Position numbers and translations under genes: made by a program. A DNA stretch of 26,597 nucleotides from DATAQC01 sp046263055 (GTDB taxonomy: Bacteria > Actinomycetota > Acidimicrobiia > Acidimicrobiales > AC-14): the NCBI GenBank assembly GCA_046263055.1, contig JBHELO010000114.1:1-26597 (forward strand), in the 5' to 3' direction. Under the pieces are notes generated by a model that saw only the letters and a program-made list of their open reading frames with translations, had not been told where the DNA came from and ran no database searches. This document shows positions 1 to 10,177 of this stretch, in pieces (positions within the stretch are counted from its first letter, which is position 1; the number at the start of each line of letters is the position of its first letter).

Positions 1-266
1 ACCACGCCGTGATCACGACATCGCACCCGAGGGGCGTCAGCCTCGATGAACACCTTCGTCGTGCCCGCATCCAACGCCCGCCAGCGGCGCTGGCCCTCGC
101 CGTGGTCGTATCGCCCGCACCGACGCTCGCACTGGCCGCACCGGCGGGCAGCGTTGGCCCGCAGCCGGCACGACACCACGATGACGTCGCCGTCCTCCCG
201 GACGCCTTCGATCACCGTGGATCGCGGCAGCCCCAGCACCCGTGCCCATACCCTCTTCGATTGCAC
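1..266 (-). CDS. ISL3-family transposase, N-terminal part (cut by window edge)
   Basis: This is the first 88 codons of a transposase that runs off the left edge. I chose the GTG at 266-264 because an AAGGAGAGG ribosome site (about 275-283) lies 8 nt upstream. The protein begins VQSKRVWARVLGLP. At about residues 40-50 it has a Cys-x2-Cys-x3-Cys cluster (RRCGQCERRCGRYD), followed by RRWRALDAGTTKVFIEAD and APRVRCRDHG. This is the zinc-finger and early-core pattern of ISL3-family transposases, which cut and paste their element as DNA. No stop occurs within the window. The DDE catalytic core would lie outside, so it cannot be judged whether the gene is intact. It is the only mobile-element sign in the window and it sits on the side away from the origin genes. 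Confidence 0.8.
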   Translation of the reverse strand, partial: MQSKRVWARVLGLPRSTVIEGVREDGDVIVVSCRLRANAARRCGQCERRCGRYDHGEGQRRWRALDAGTTKVFIEADAPRVRCRDHGV

Positions 267-397
267 GTCGTTGCCCTCTCCTTCGCTGACCAGCCTTCGA
301 CAGCCGGAAAGCCAAGCACGGCAACGGCGTGCACCGCTCAGGTGGCCAGATCACACCCACGGATCAGGACGGAGAGCCGGAATTCCCGGCCCTTGGG
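267..397. other. IS end / intergenic region
   Basis: This stretch lies between the transposase start and the end of the next gene. It should hold the terminal inverted repeat of the ISL3 element and the transposase promoter. With only one end of the element visible, the repeat and target duplication cannot be placed. Confidence 0.3.
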
Positions 398-643
398 TCA
401 GTCGAACTCGTCCTCATAAGGCACCGGATGGTTGCCGCCGCGGTCAACGAACCTCTCGTTCAGGGCATGAGCGAGCATGTCATAGTCCGCACGGGAGGGG
501 GCCACACTGCCGTCAAAGATCGCTTGGACGACGTCGGGCCACTCCATTCCACCCAAGGCAAAGTACGCCAGCCACACCTCGCCCGGCTCCATGCCTGCTT
601 GCACCCTGGCCGCTTCGAGCACGACTCCGGGACTGGCCGTCAC
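398..643 (-). CDS. Small conserved protein of unknown function (81 aa), coupled to ANTAR regulator
   Basis: An 81-residue acidic protein with no membrane segment or signal peptide. Its start is GTG 643-641, which overlaps the stop of the upstream GAF-ANTAR gene as GTGA, so the two are probably translationally coupled. Visible features are VWLAYFALGG, a central PDVVQAIFDG segment, and DYDMLAHALNERFVD near the C-terminus. Short proteins with a similar ALGG...LAHALNE layout are common in actinomycetes beside sensory regulators, but I know of no established function. I infer only that it works with, or is regulated with, the GAF-ANTAR protein. Confidence 0.7.
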   Translation of the reverse strand: MTASPGVVLEAARVQAGMEPGEVWLAYFALGGMEWPDVVQAIFDGSVAPSRADYDMLAHALNERFVDRGGNHPVPYEDEFD

Positions 644-1383
644 GGGCGTGCGGCCTCGTCGCGGGCCCGGGCCTCCACCGCCAGCACGAGCCCCTCGGCT
701 ATCTCGCGGAGCTTGCGGTTCTGGCGCTGGGAGGCCCGACGCAGCACGTCGAAAGCCCCGTCGCGTGTACAGGTTTGCTGCTGCATGAGGATGCCTTTGG
801 CCTCGCCGATGATCTCCCGGCTCGCCAGTGCGGCCTTGAGCTGCTCAGTCACCTCGACGCTGCTCATGAGCGTCAAGGCGTTGGCCAGTAGTACTGCGGC
901 TTGCCCAGCGAAGAGCGACGCCGTGTACTTTGCGCTGTCGCTGAACTCCGCCTCGGCTCGGCTGTAGATGTTCAACGCCCCCAACGTCCGTTCCCGGACC
1001 GCCAAGGGCGTCGAGAGCACCCTTTGTACGCCGAACTCGGCCGCCTTGGCGCGCACCTGTGGCCACCGACCTCCTTCATCAGTGATGTCGGCCTCGACCT
1101 GGGTGCCTTGGGCCGTGGCGTCGAGACACGGGCCCTCCCCACCGTCGTACTGGGCGTGATCGATCTCCAATGCGTCTGGCCCGCTGCTGTTCGAGGTGTA
1201 GACGTCGCCGTTCCGGGTCAGGGTGATGCTCACCGAGTGGGCGGAGGGCACCGCCGCCGCCGCGAGCTGAACCACCCGGTCGAGGAGCTCCTCGACGCTC
1301 TCCTCACCGAGGACCACGCCGCCCAGACGCAGAAAAGTGTCGGGAAGTGGGTCCGGTGTGCTCGAGTCGCTCTCCTCTGACAC
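640..1383 (-). CDS. GAF-ANTAR domain RNA-binding antiterminator
   Basis: A 247-residue protein, taking GTG 1383-1381 as start because GGAAAGAGG lies 5 nt upstream. The same frame is open for 76 more codons upstream, but that stretch looks like random Arg/Pro sequence and crosses the likely promoter. An N-terminal GAF sensor domain (about residues 15-160) contains AQYDGGEGPCLDA and RVLSTPLAVRERTLGALNIYS. It is followed by a C-terminal ANTAR domain (about 180-240) with LKAALASREIIGEAKGILM and the later RQNRKLREIAEGLV helix. ANTAR domains bind paired RNA hairpins and prevent transcription termination; the GAF domain presumably senses a small ligand. No kinase domain is present, so this is the one-component class common in actinobacteria. 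The stop overlaps the next gene (GTGA). Confidence 0.9.
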   Translation of the reverse strand: MSEESDSSTPDPLPDTFLRLGGVVLGEESVEELLDRVVQLAAAAVPSAHSVSITLTRNGDVYTSNSSGPDALEIDHAQYDGGEGPCLDATAQGTQVEADITDEGGRWPQVRAKAAEFGVQRVLSTPLAVRERTLGALNIYSRAEAEFSDSAKYTASLFAGQAAVLLANALTLMSSVEVTEQLKAALASREIIGEAKGILMQQQTCTRDGAFDVLRRASQRQNRKLREIAEGLVLAVEARARDEAARP

Positions 1384-1442
1384 GACGGCCTCTTTCCGCT
1401 TCGTCGTCGGCCGCCAGCCGATGCATGACGAGCGGTGCCGGC

Positions 1443-1468
1443 ATCCTACATGTGTACGGTGACGTACA
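1443..1468 (-). promoter_or_regulatory. Candidate promoter and operator of the GAF-ANTAR gene
   Basis: On the minus strand an inverted repeat TGTACG-TCAC-CGTACA (1468-1453) is followed by a TAGGAT -10-like hexamer (1448-1443), about 60 nt ahead of the GTG start. The repeat lies in the -35 to spacer region, where a regulator could block or recruit polymerase. The binding protein is unknown. Confidence 0.4.
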
Positions 1469-1489
1469 GATAGCCGGCTTGCCAGACGG

Positions 1490-1534
1490 CCGGGGGAAAA
1501 GACCGGCCCCGGGCTCGGCTCAGGACCCGGGGCC
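1490..1534 (-). terminator. Intrinsic terminator of the Crp/Fnr gene
   Basis: A perfect 9-bp stem GGCCCCGGG / CCCGGGGCC (1505-1513 with 1526-1534) around a 12-nt loop lies about 75 nt past the Crp/Fnr stop. In the minus-strand transcript it is followed by GGTCTTTTCC, a short U-rich run. Confidence 0.6.
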
Positions 1535-1607
1535 CTTGCAGCCGGCGCTCGCGACGGAACGGGCCTCAACCCTACCAACGCGCGGAGGGGCACGAGGCCC
1601 GAGTGGC

Positions 1608-2324
1608 TCACGGGACGAGCCGCTCGTACTCCTGGCGAATGATCCCGTAGCAGTCACAGGCTGCGCCCTCCAGGCCGACGCGGTCGAGCACTCGGATACG
1701 TCCTCGGGAGTAGGTGATGTAGCCCGCTCGCTGCAGCATGCTGGCGGCGGTGTTCACGGTCGCCCGACGGACGCTGAGCATCTGGGCCAGGAACTCCTGG
1801 GTCAGCAGAAAGTCGTCTCGGCCGACCCGGTCGTGGGTCAACAGAAGCCACCGGGCGGCGCGCTCGTCGATGGAATGGCTGTGGTTGCAGGCGGCCGCTC
1901 GAGCGATCTGGGTCATGAGCGCCTGCACGTAGCGGTAGAGGGGACCGGCGAAGTCCTCACTTTGGGCCACCAGGCCCAGCAGGCGCCCCGCCTCAAGGCG
2001 CAGCGCCCGACCGGGGATCTGCGCGAAAGCGCGGTAGGCGGACTCGTTCGCCCGCAGGATGACAGGCACGCCGACCATCCCCTCACTGCCCACGGTGGCA
2101 ACCTCGACGACGGTCCCGTCAGCCATGTCGGCAACGATCGACACCACTGCGTCGAGGGGGAAGAAGACGTGCTCGATGGGCTTTCCCGGTTGGTACACCT
2201 CTTGCCTGGTGGCGAGGTCGACCTCTTCCAGATCGTCGGCCAGGTCGGACGCCAACGCCGGGGGAAGGGCGGACAAGAGCCGATTACCGGCTGCGGGCCC
2301 ATGGTTTTCGGTCTTTGCGGCCAC
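1608..2324 (-). CDS. Crp/Fnr-family transcriptional regulator
   Basis: A 238-residue regulator with a cyclic-nucleotide-binding-like beta-barrel (about residues 15-135; EVYQPGKPIEHVFFPLDAVV, then TVGSEGMVGVPVIL), a long dimer helix (about 125-155) and a C-terminal winged helix-turn-helix (about 160-225; LTQEFLAQMLSVRRATVNTA, then LQRAGYITYSRGRI). The barrel lacks the clear cAMP-binding Arg-x-Ala-x-Val signature, so the ligand is unknown. The C-terminus ACDCYGIIRQEYERL has two Cys, but there is no N-terminal Fnr-type Fe-S cysteine set. I chose GTG 2324-2322; AGAGGA lies about 10 nt upstream. The gene stands alone, with a terminator behind it and a 230-nt intergenic region in front. Confidence 0.9.
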   Translation of the reverse strand: MAAKTENHGPAAGNRLLSALPPALASDLADDLEEVDLATRQEVYQPGKPIEHVFFPLDAVVSIVADMADGTVVEVATVGSEGMVGVPVILRANESAYRAFAQIPGRALRLEAGRLLGLVAQSEDFAGPLYRYVQALMTQIARAAACNHSHSIDERAARWLLLTHDRVGRDDFLLTQEFLAQMLSVRRATVNTAASMLQRAGYITYSRGRIRVLDRVGLEGAACDCYGIIRQEYERLVP

Positions 2325-2556
2325 CGAGCAGGGTCCTCTGCTACAGACAGGAGGGTTCCCTCACTGGGGGTCACAAGAGGGTGCCTCCCCCGATACTAGC
2401 GCCGGCCTCACAACCGGACGGAGCTTCCTGGACGAGGGGACGCCGCCGGCGACCGCCCCCGGTCGACGGGGGCGTGTCTCAGCAGGCAGCGGTCGGCGGT
2501 GCGGTCCTGAGCCCGGCGCAGCGACCCCGCGGGTGGTGCCGGGTGGTGGCGCGTGG
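2325..2556. promoter_or_regulatory. Intergenic region, Crp/Fnr promoter side
   Basis: 232 nt without a gene. It should contain the Crp/Fnr promoter, but no clear -10/-35 pair could be picked. A perfect 8-bp hairpin CGCCCCCG / CGGGGGCG with loop GTCGA (2454-2474) lies 83 nt past the DUF3566 stop and could end that transcript, although no T-run follows it. Confidence 0.4.
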
Positions 2557-3189
2557 CTAGAGGTTCGACGGCCGGGGAGTGACGGTGGTGGGCCCCCGCT
2601 CGGGCGGGCGCCGCCCCTGGCGCAGCTCGGCTTCCGGCACCAGCACCGGCGTGGGCTGCGCCTCCGCCACCGCGGCGGCGGCCGTTGCCTGGGACGCCGC
2701 CCGACGGGAAGGCCGCTCCTCCACGACGATGCTCAGCCCGCCCACCATGTCACTGATGAGGTTGTACAGCACTACCAGCAGGACGTTGGCAGCGGTGCCC
2801 ATGACCACCAGGACGGCGCCCCCGATGGTGGCCGCCCGCAGGAGCTCGGACGCCACGAAGTGGAACTTCCCGGAGGCGATGAGGTCGGCGATGAACTTCT
2901 CCACGTTGTGGCGCAGCCCGGTGGCGGTGGCTGCCAACCAGAGGATGATGCCGGCCACGAGCAGGATGCAGTAGAGGGTGACGTAGAAGACCACCGACAC
3001 CTTGAGTACCGACCAGGCGTCGATCTTGCGGACGACCTCACGGCTGCGGCGGTGGCGGACGGCAGCCGCCTTCCGGACAGCGCGCACGCCGGAAGGACCA
3101 CCTCGGCGGGGCGAGCGGGCCGGCCGGGGGGGGTTCGGCTCGTCCCACACCAGGTCACCGACCGGGTCGTCCCCGCTGCGCACGGCCAC
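2557..3189 (-). CDS. DUF3566-family membrane protein
   Basis: A 210-residue protein with a basic, Pro-rich cytoplasmic N-terminus (1-58) and two predicted membrane helices: about 63-87 (LKVSVVFYVTLYCILLVAGI onward) and about 119-143 (TIGGAVLVVMGTAANVLLVV). A charged Ala/Pro-rich tail follows. The sequence around DAWSVLKVSVVFY and NVLLVVLYNLISDMVGGL matches the DUF3566 family, found next to gyrA in many actinomycetes, mycobacteria included. The function is not established; the position suggests a role near division or the envelope, which is inference. The start is GTG 3189, 3 nt after the stop of the preceding gene; a second GTG two codons in is possible. The long N-terminal extension is typical of the family. 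Confidence 0.85.
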   Translation of the reverse strand: MAVRSGDDPVGDLVWDEPNPPRPARSPRRGGPSGVRAVRKAAAVRHRRSREVVRKIDAWSVLKVSVVFYVTLYCILLVAGIILWLAATATGLRHNVEKFIADLIASGKFHFVASELLRAATIGGAVLVVMGTAANVLLVVLYNLISDMVGGLSIVVEERPSRRAASQATAAAAVAEAQPTPVLVPEAELRQGRRPPERGPTTVTPRPSNL

Positions 3190-3192
3190 AGG

Positions 3193-3936
3193 CTACTGGC
3201 AGACCTCGAAGTGCACGGGATCAGCCTGGGGGAACGGATGGCAGAGGCCCACCTGGCCGGACACCGCCTCCAGGCGGGGGACGAAGGCCAGTGGCACGTC
3301 CACCGCCAGCCCCCGCTCGTGCAGGGAGGAGCCCGGCGGAGCCACCGGGTAAGGGTTGTGGGCCCGGTTGTCCCAGAGCTGCTGCTGGGTGGCGGGCGAC
3401 CGGTACCCCGACGTGATCGGCACCTGCTCACCCAACAGCGCCGCCGCCCGGTCGAGAGCCCCCAGCATTGCCGGTGCCAACCCGGCCCGGGAGCCACCGC
3501 CGCCGCCCGCACCGCGGGACGCGCCGCCCCCGCTCCCCGAACCAGAGCCGCCCAGGCTGGCTCCCCGCCGGGACCGGTCACGGTGGGCCGCTCCCCGAGC
3601 CTGCGCCACTCCCAGGTCCACCACCACCCGCGTGTCGAGGCCGGCGGTGGTGTAGCCCACCAGGCGGGCGCCGTTGGCCTCGGCCAGGGCCCGGGCCGCA
3701 TCCTCGCCGTCGGCCGCGCCGGCCAGGGCGGCGGCGTCGGCCGCCGTCTGGGCCCGGGCCCGGTCACCGGCGGCTCCCCCCAGCTTGGCCACCTGGAGGG
3801 CCAACGTCCCGGCCGCCACCACCGCCACCACCATGAGGGGGAGCGCCGAACCCTGCTCCGACCGGCCCGACCCCGAGGCTCGCCCCCGGCCCGGTACCGC
3901 CAACCCGCACGCCGACCGACCTGCTTCCTCTGCCAC
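3193..3936 (-). CDS. Tad-like membrane anchor fused to M15 (VanY-like) D-Ala-D-Ala peptidase
   Basis: A 247-residue protein starting at GTG 3936, with GGGAGG 5 nt upstream. Residues about 26-75 (SEQGSALPLMVVAVVAAGTL, then RARAQTAADAAALAGA) look like the N-terminal helix of TadE/TadG-type Flp pilus proteins, which anchors them in the membrane. Residues about 125-150 are a Gly/Ser-rich linker. Residues about 153-247 are an M15 zinc peptidase: ITSGYRSPATQQQLWD, SSLHERGLAVD with His206 and Asp213 as zinc ligands, and DPVHFEV with catalytic Glu244 and zinc ligand His242. The enzyme should trim D-Ala-D-Ala or related peptidoglycan cross-link peptides outside the membrane. The motifs are complete, so it is probably active. 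I do not recall this fusion from the families; the physiological role is open. Confidence 0.75.
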   Translation of the reverse strand: MAEEAGRSACGLAVPGRGRASGSGRSEQGSALPLMVVAVVAAGTLALQVAKLGGAAGDRARAQTAADAAALAGAADGEDAARALAEANGARLVGYTTAGLDTRVVVDLGVAQARGAAHRDRSRRGASLGGSGSGSGGGASRGAGGGGGSRAGLAPAMLGALDRAAALLGEQVPITSGYRSPATQQQLWDNRAHNPYPVAPPGSSLHERGLAVDVPLAFVPRLEAVSGQVGLCHPFPQADPVHFEVCQ

Positions 3937-4173
3937 CGCCGCCTCCCTGGGCGCGCCCCTGCGAACGGGAGGAAGTTGAGGGAGGGGAGGCGCGGAGGAA
4001 AGCGGACGAGGGGAGGCGGGCCGCCGGGGCGACCTGGCGGGAACGCTACTGCGGGCCGGGCGCCGAGGGCAACGGGTCGTCGTCGAACGGTGACCTCCCT
4101 CGTGGCGTGGGGCGGACGGGCAGCCATGTCGTCCCTCGGGGCCACCGGTGGGGCGGGGTGACCGCCCCCCGGC
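3937..4173. other. Intergenic region gyrA / peptidase fusion
   Basis: 237 nt with no convincing gene; long reading frames across it are antisense or out-of-frame products of G+C bias. It includes the hairpin behind gyrA listed separately and the ribosome site of the downstream gene. Confidence 0.5.
4150..4168 (-). terminator. Hairpin just after gyrA
   Basis: Stem GGGGCGG / CCGCCCC (7 bp, loop of 5) begins 5 nt past the gyrA stop. There is no T-run, so it may act as a processing or pausing hairpin rather than a classical terminator. Confidence 0.4.
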
Positions 4174-6611
<2,438 letters not shown>

Positions 6612-6615
<4 letters not shown>

Positions 6616-8537
6616 ATGTCGAGGAACCGCACGTCCTTGGCGTTGGTCTGGATGAAGTGCTTGCGCGATTCCACGTCGTCGCCCATCAGCACCGAGAGGA
6701 CCTCGTCGGCCAGCGCCGCCTGCTCCACCGACACGCCCAGGAGGGTGCGGCGCCCGGGGTCCATGGTGGTGTCCTTCAGCTCGCCGAAGTCCATCTCGCC
6801 CAGGCCCTTCAGGCGCTGGAACTCGTAGTTGCGGCCCGGGTGCTCGGCCAGGAACCGGTCGCGGGCGACGTCGTCCTTCAGGTACGCCTTGTCCTTGCCC
6901 ACGATGGTGGAGTACAGCGGCGGCTGGGCGATGAACACGTGGCCCTGCTCCACCAGGGGGCGCATCTGGCGGAAGAAGAACGTGAGCAGCAGCGTGCGGA
7001 TGTGGTTGCCGTCAACGTCGGCGTCGGCCAGCACGATGACCTTGCCGTAGCGGATCTTGGTGCCGTCGAACTCCTCGCCCACGCCGGCGCCCACCGCCGA
7101 GATGAGCGACTGGATCTCGGCGTTCTTCAGCATCTTGTCGATGCGGGCCCGCTCGACGTTGAGGATCTTGCCCCGGATGGGCAGGATGGCCTGGGTCTTG
7201 GGGTTGCGGGCGGATATGGCGGAGCCGCCGGCCGAGTTGCCCTCCACGATGAACAGCTCGGACTCCTCGGGGTCCTTGGACGAGCAGTCGGCCAGCTTGC
7301 CGGGCAGCCCCGCCCCTTCCAGCAGCGTCTTACGACGGATCACCTCGCGCGCCTGGCGGGCCGCCACCCGGGCCCGGGCCGCCTGGGTGGCCTTTTGCAC
7401 CACCTGGCGGGCCTCGGTGGGGTGCTCCTCCAGCCAGTCGCCCAGCTTCTCGAACGTCACCCGCTCGACCATCGAGCGCACCGACACGTTGCCGAGCTTG
7501 GCCTTGGTCTGGCCCTCGAACTGGGGCTCGCGCACCTTTACGCTGACGATGGCGGTGAGGCCCTCGCGGATGTCCTCGCCAAGGAGGTTGTCGTCCTTCT
7601 CCTTGAGCAGGTTCCTGGCCCGGGCGTAGCGGTTGACGGCGTTGGTGAGCGCCTTCTTGAGGCCCTCCTCGTGCATGCCGCCTTCGATGGTGGCGATGCC
7701 GTTGGCGAAGCTGTGCAGGCCCTCGTGGTAGCCGGTGTTCCACTGGAGGGCGACCTCCACCTCCTGGGTCTCCTCGGCCGACTCGAAGTGCACGACCTTC
7801 TTGAACAACGCCTCCTTGGCGTGGTTCAGGTGGCGGACGAAGTCGACGATCCCCCCCGCGTAGCGGAAGACCTGCTCCTGCTCGTGGTCGGGCCGCTCGT
7901 CACGGAAGCGGATCTCCAGGCCCTTGTTGAGGAAGGCCATGATCTGGAGGCGCTCGAGGATGGTCTGGGCCCGGAACTCAACGCCCTCGGACTCGAAGAT
8001 CTTGGGGTCCGGCCAGAAGGTGACGACGGTCCCGGTGCGGCTGCGCGGCGAGCGGCCCACCACCTCCAGGCGGCCCTGGGGCTTGCCGCCGTCGAGGAAG
8101 GTCATGTGGTGGCGCTGCTCATGCTGGTCGATCTCCAGCTCGAGGCGCGCCGAGAGGGCGTTGACCACCGACACGCCCACGCCGTGCAGGCCACCCGACA
8201 CCTGGTAGGCGCCCTGTTCGAACTTGCCGCCGGCGTGCAAGGTGGTGAGCACCACCTCGGCCGCCGACTTGGACTTGAAGCGGGGGTCGCGGCCCACCGG
8301 GATGCCCCGGCCGTTGTCGGCCACCCGGCAGCCACCGTCGGCCAGGAGGGTCACGTCGATGCGGGTGCAGAACCCGGCCATGGCCTCGTCAACGGAATTG
8401 TCGACGACCTCGTAGACGAGGTGGTGGAGGCCGTTGAGACCGGTGGAGCCGATGTACATCCCGGGCCGCTTGCGGACCGGGTCGAGGCCTTCCAGGACGA
8501 TGATGTCCTGGGCCCCGTACGACGTTGTCTGGGCCAA
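6612..8537 (-). CDS. gyrB: DNA gyrase subunit B
   Basis: A 641-residue ATPase subunit of gyrase. The GHKL domain shows catalytic Glu43 and Asn47 (VYEVVDNSVDEA), Asp74 and GRGIP (DNGRGIP), and the GGLHGVGVSVVNALS loop at 115-129. The transducer follows. The TOPRIM domain has EGNSAGG at 432-438 and DADVDGNHI at 505-513, keeping the catalytic Glu and the Asp-x-Asp pair. Most gyrases have EGDSAGG; here the third residue is Asn434. The C-terminal tail (QRLKGLGEMDFGELKDTTMD) is standard. The length is that of the short actinobacterial type without the enterobacterial insert. The start is TTG 8537-8535, with AGAAAGG about 11 nt upstream; no better in-frame start is available. It overlaps gyrA by ATGA. 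Confidence 0.97.
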
Positions 8538-8662
8538 GCTGGGAGCGGCCTTTCTGGAGCCGGGAAACGCAGCGACCGGGCTGGTCGGAAGTGGCCGATC
8601 CGGCGACGAAACCGCTGGTCAGCGGGCCGAACCGCACTGCTCCCAGGATACCAGAGGTGCCC
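8538..8662 (-). promoter_or_regulatory. dciA-gyrB intergenic gap
   Basis: 125 nt between dciA and gyrB, the longest gap within the recF-to-gyrA run, so a separate gyrBA promoter is likely here. No confident -10/-35 pair was found. Confidence 0.3.
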
Positions 8663-9001
8663 TCATTTCGGGCGGACTCGGACCACCAGCGAGGTCACCA
8701 CACCGGCCCCCAGGACGTCCCCGAACCGGCCCAGCAGGTCGGCCTCCAACCACCCCAACGAGGCGGCCCACGCGGGCTGGTCGACGGCCACCGTGAGGGT
8801 GCCGCGCACCAGCGAGAGGGGCCGGGAGTGGGCGGCCACCGCCGCCCCCACCAGCTCCTCCCATCGCTCGAACACCCGGGCCAGGGCGGCCGCCGGTGCC
8901 GCTCCCATGCGGCGGGACACCACGTCGAGGGACTCGGCCAGCGGGCGGGGCGGGCGGCCCTCGTCGGGCGCCCCGGGTGGCGGGAGGGGGCGCCAGGTCA
9001 C
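8663..9001 (-). CDS. dciA: DciA-type replicative helicase loader (DUF721)
   Basis: A 112-residue protein starting at GTG 9001, which overlaps the recF stop as GTGA. Longer reading frames in this frame run antisense to or inside recF and are not real. Core features are PLAESLDVVSRRMG, ALARVFERWEELVGAAVAAH, PLSLVRGTLTVAVDQPAWAA and LGWLEADLLGRF, the pattern of the DUF721/DciA family. DciA acts with the DnaB helicase in bacteria that lack DnaC or DnaI. A location between recF and gyrB is usual in actinomycetes (Rv0004 in M. tuberculosis has this position). The protein is short and lacks the long N-terminal extension some homologues have. Confidence 0.9.
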   Translation of the reverse strand: MTWRPLPPPGAPDEGRPPRPLAESLDVVSRRMGAAPAAALARVFERWEELVGAAVAAHSRPLSLVRGTLTVAVDQPAWAASLGWLEADLLGRFGDVLGAGVVTSLVVRVRPK

Positions 9002-10104
9002 GGCGCCCCGTCCCGGGCCCGCACCGTCCCGTCCACCACCTCCACCACCCGCTCGGGAGCGGCGCCCTCCGGCACCGCCCCGGTGGTGGTGAGAAGGGCC
9101 TGCCCGGGTGGCAGGTGGTCGAGCAGGGCCTGGCTCCGGCCGGCGTCCAGCTCGGAGAAGACGTCGTCGAGCAGGAGCAGTGGTGCCTCCCCCAGGTCGT
9201 CGGCCACCACCCGGTGGGCACCCAGGCGCAGGGCCAGGGCCAGCGATCGCTGCTCGCCCTGGGAGGCATGGGTCCGGGCCGCCAGCCCGCCCACCGTGAG
9301 CGTCACGTCGTCGCGGTGGGGCCCCACCAGGCTGACCCCCCGGCGCAGCTCGGCGCCCCGGGCGGCGGCCAACGCCGCCGCCAGGCCCTCCTCCCGCCAC
9401 GGGGCGTCATAGGCCATGGCCACGATGGTGGCGCCCGGGCGGGGGCTGGCGGCGGCCAGCTCGGCGTACGCGCCGGCCACGAGGGGCTCCACCCGGTCCA
9501 CCAGGCTGGTGCGGGCGGCGGCCAGGGCTTCGCCCGTCTGCACCAGCTTGGCGTCCCACACGTCGAGGGTGACGGCCACGTCGGGCGTCAGGCGGCCCCC
9601 GGCCTGGCCCAACAGCGTGGTCCGCTGGCGCACCACCCGCTCGAAGTCCCGCCGCAGGGCGTCGTTTCGGGGGTGGAGCGCCACCAGGGCGTCGTCCAGC
9701 CACCGCCGGCGCCCGGCCGGAGGTCCCTTCACCAGCACCAGGTCGTCGGGCGAGAACACGCTCACCCGCAGGGACGCCGACAGGTCGGCGGCCCGGCGCA
9801 CGGGTTGGCGGTTGAGGGCCACCCGCCCCCGGCCGTTGGGACGGATCTCCGCCTCCAGGCGCAGGTCCCGCCCACCCCGGGCTCCCTGGCCCCGCACGAC
9901 CGCCGAGGCGCACCCCGCCCGCACCAGGGCCTCGGCTGGCGCCCCCCGGAACGACGCCAGGTCGGCCAGGTACCCCACCGCCTCCAAGAGGTTGGTCTTG
10001 CCCGCCCCGTTGGGCCCGACCACCACCGTGAGCCCGGGGGCGGGCTCCAGCTCGGTGGCGGCCCAGCTCCGGAAGTCGGTCAGCCAGAGGTGGTCGAGGT
10101 GCAC
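8998..10104 (-). CDS. recF: DNA replication and repair protein RecF
   Basis: A 368-residue SMC-like ATPase that helps load RecA at gaps with RecO and RecR. The N-terminus MHLDHLWLTDFRSW is typical. Walker A is GPNGAGKTN (30-38), the ABC signature is HASQGEQRSLALALRLGAH (about 278), and Walker B is LLLLDDVFSELD from residue 309 with Asp313 and Asp314. All ATPase motifs are intact and the length is usual. I chose GTG 10104-10102 with GGAG 5 nt upstream. It lies 73 nt after dnaN and overlaps dciA by 4 nt. Confidence 0.97.
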   Translation of the reverse strand: MHLDHLWLTDFRSWAATELEPAPGLTVVVGPNGAGKTNLLEAVGYLADLASFRGAPAEALVRAGCASAVVRGQGARGGRDLRLEAEIRPNGRGRVALNRQPVRRAADLSASLRVSVFSPDDLVLVKGPPAGRRRWLDDALVALHPRNDALRRDFERVVRQRTTLLGQAGGRLTPDVAVTLDVWDAKLVQTGEALAAARTSLVDRVEPLVAGAYAELAAASPRPGATIVAMAYDAPWREEGLAAALAAARGAELRRGVSLVGPHRDDVTLTVGGLAARTHASQGEQRSLALALRLGAHRVVADDLGEAPLLLLDDVFSELDAGRSQALLDHLPPGQALLTTTGAVPEGAAPERVVEVVDGTVRARDGAP

Positions 10105-10177
10105 GGCACTCCGCCCGGCGGTCGATCGACGGGTGGACCCGGGGGACCGGGCACGCCGGGGAGGAACGAACGAGTGC

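Noticed and set aside
2059..4161. 700-codon plus-strand open frame
   Set aside because: Antisense to the DUF3566 and peptidase genes, low complexity, no recognisable domain.
3937..4173. tRNA genes expected after gyrA in many actinomycetes
   Set aside because: No cloverleaf or tRNA 3' motif was found here or elsewhere in the window.
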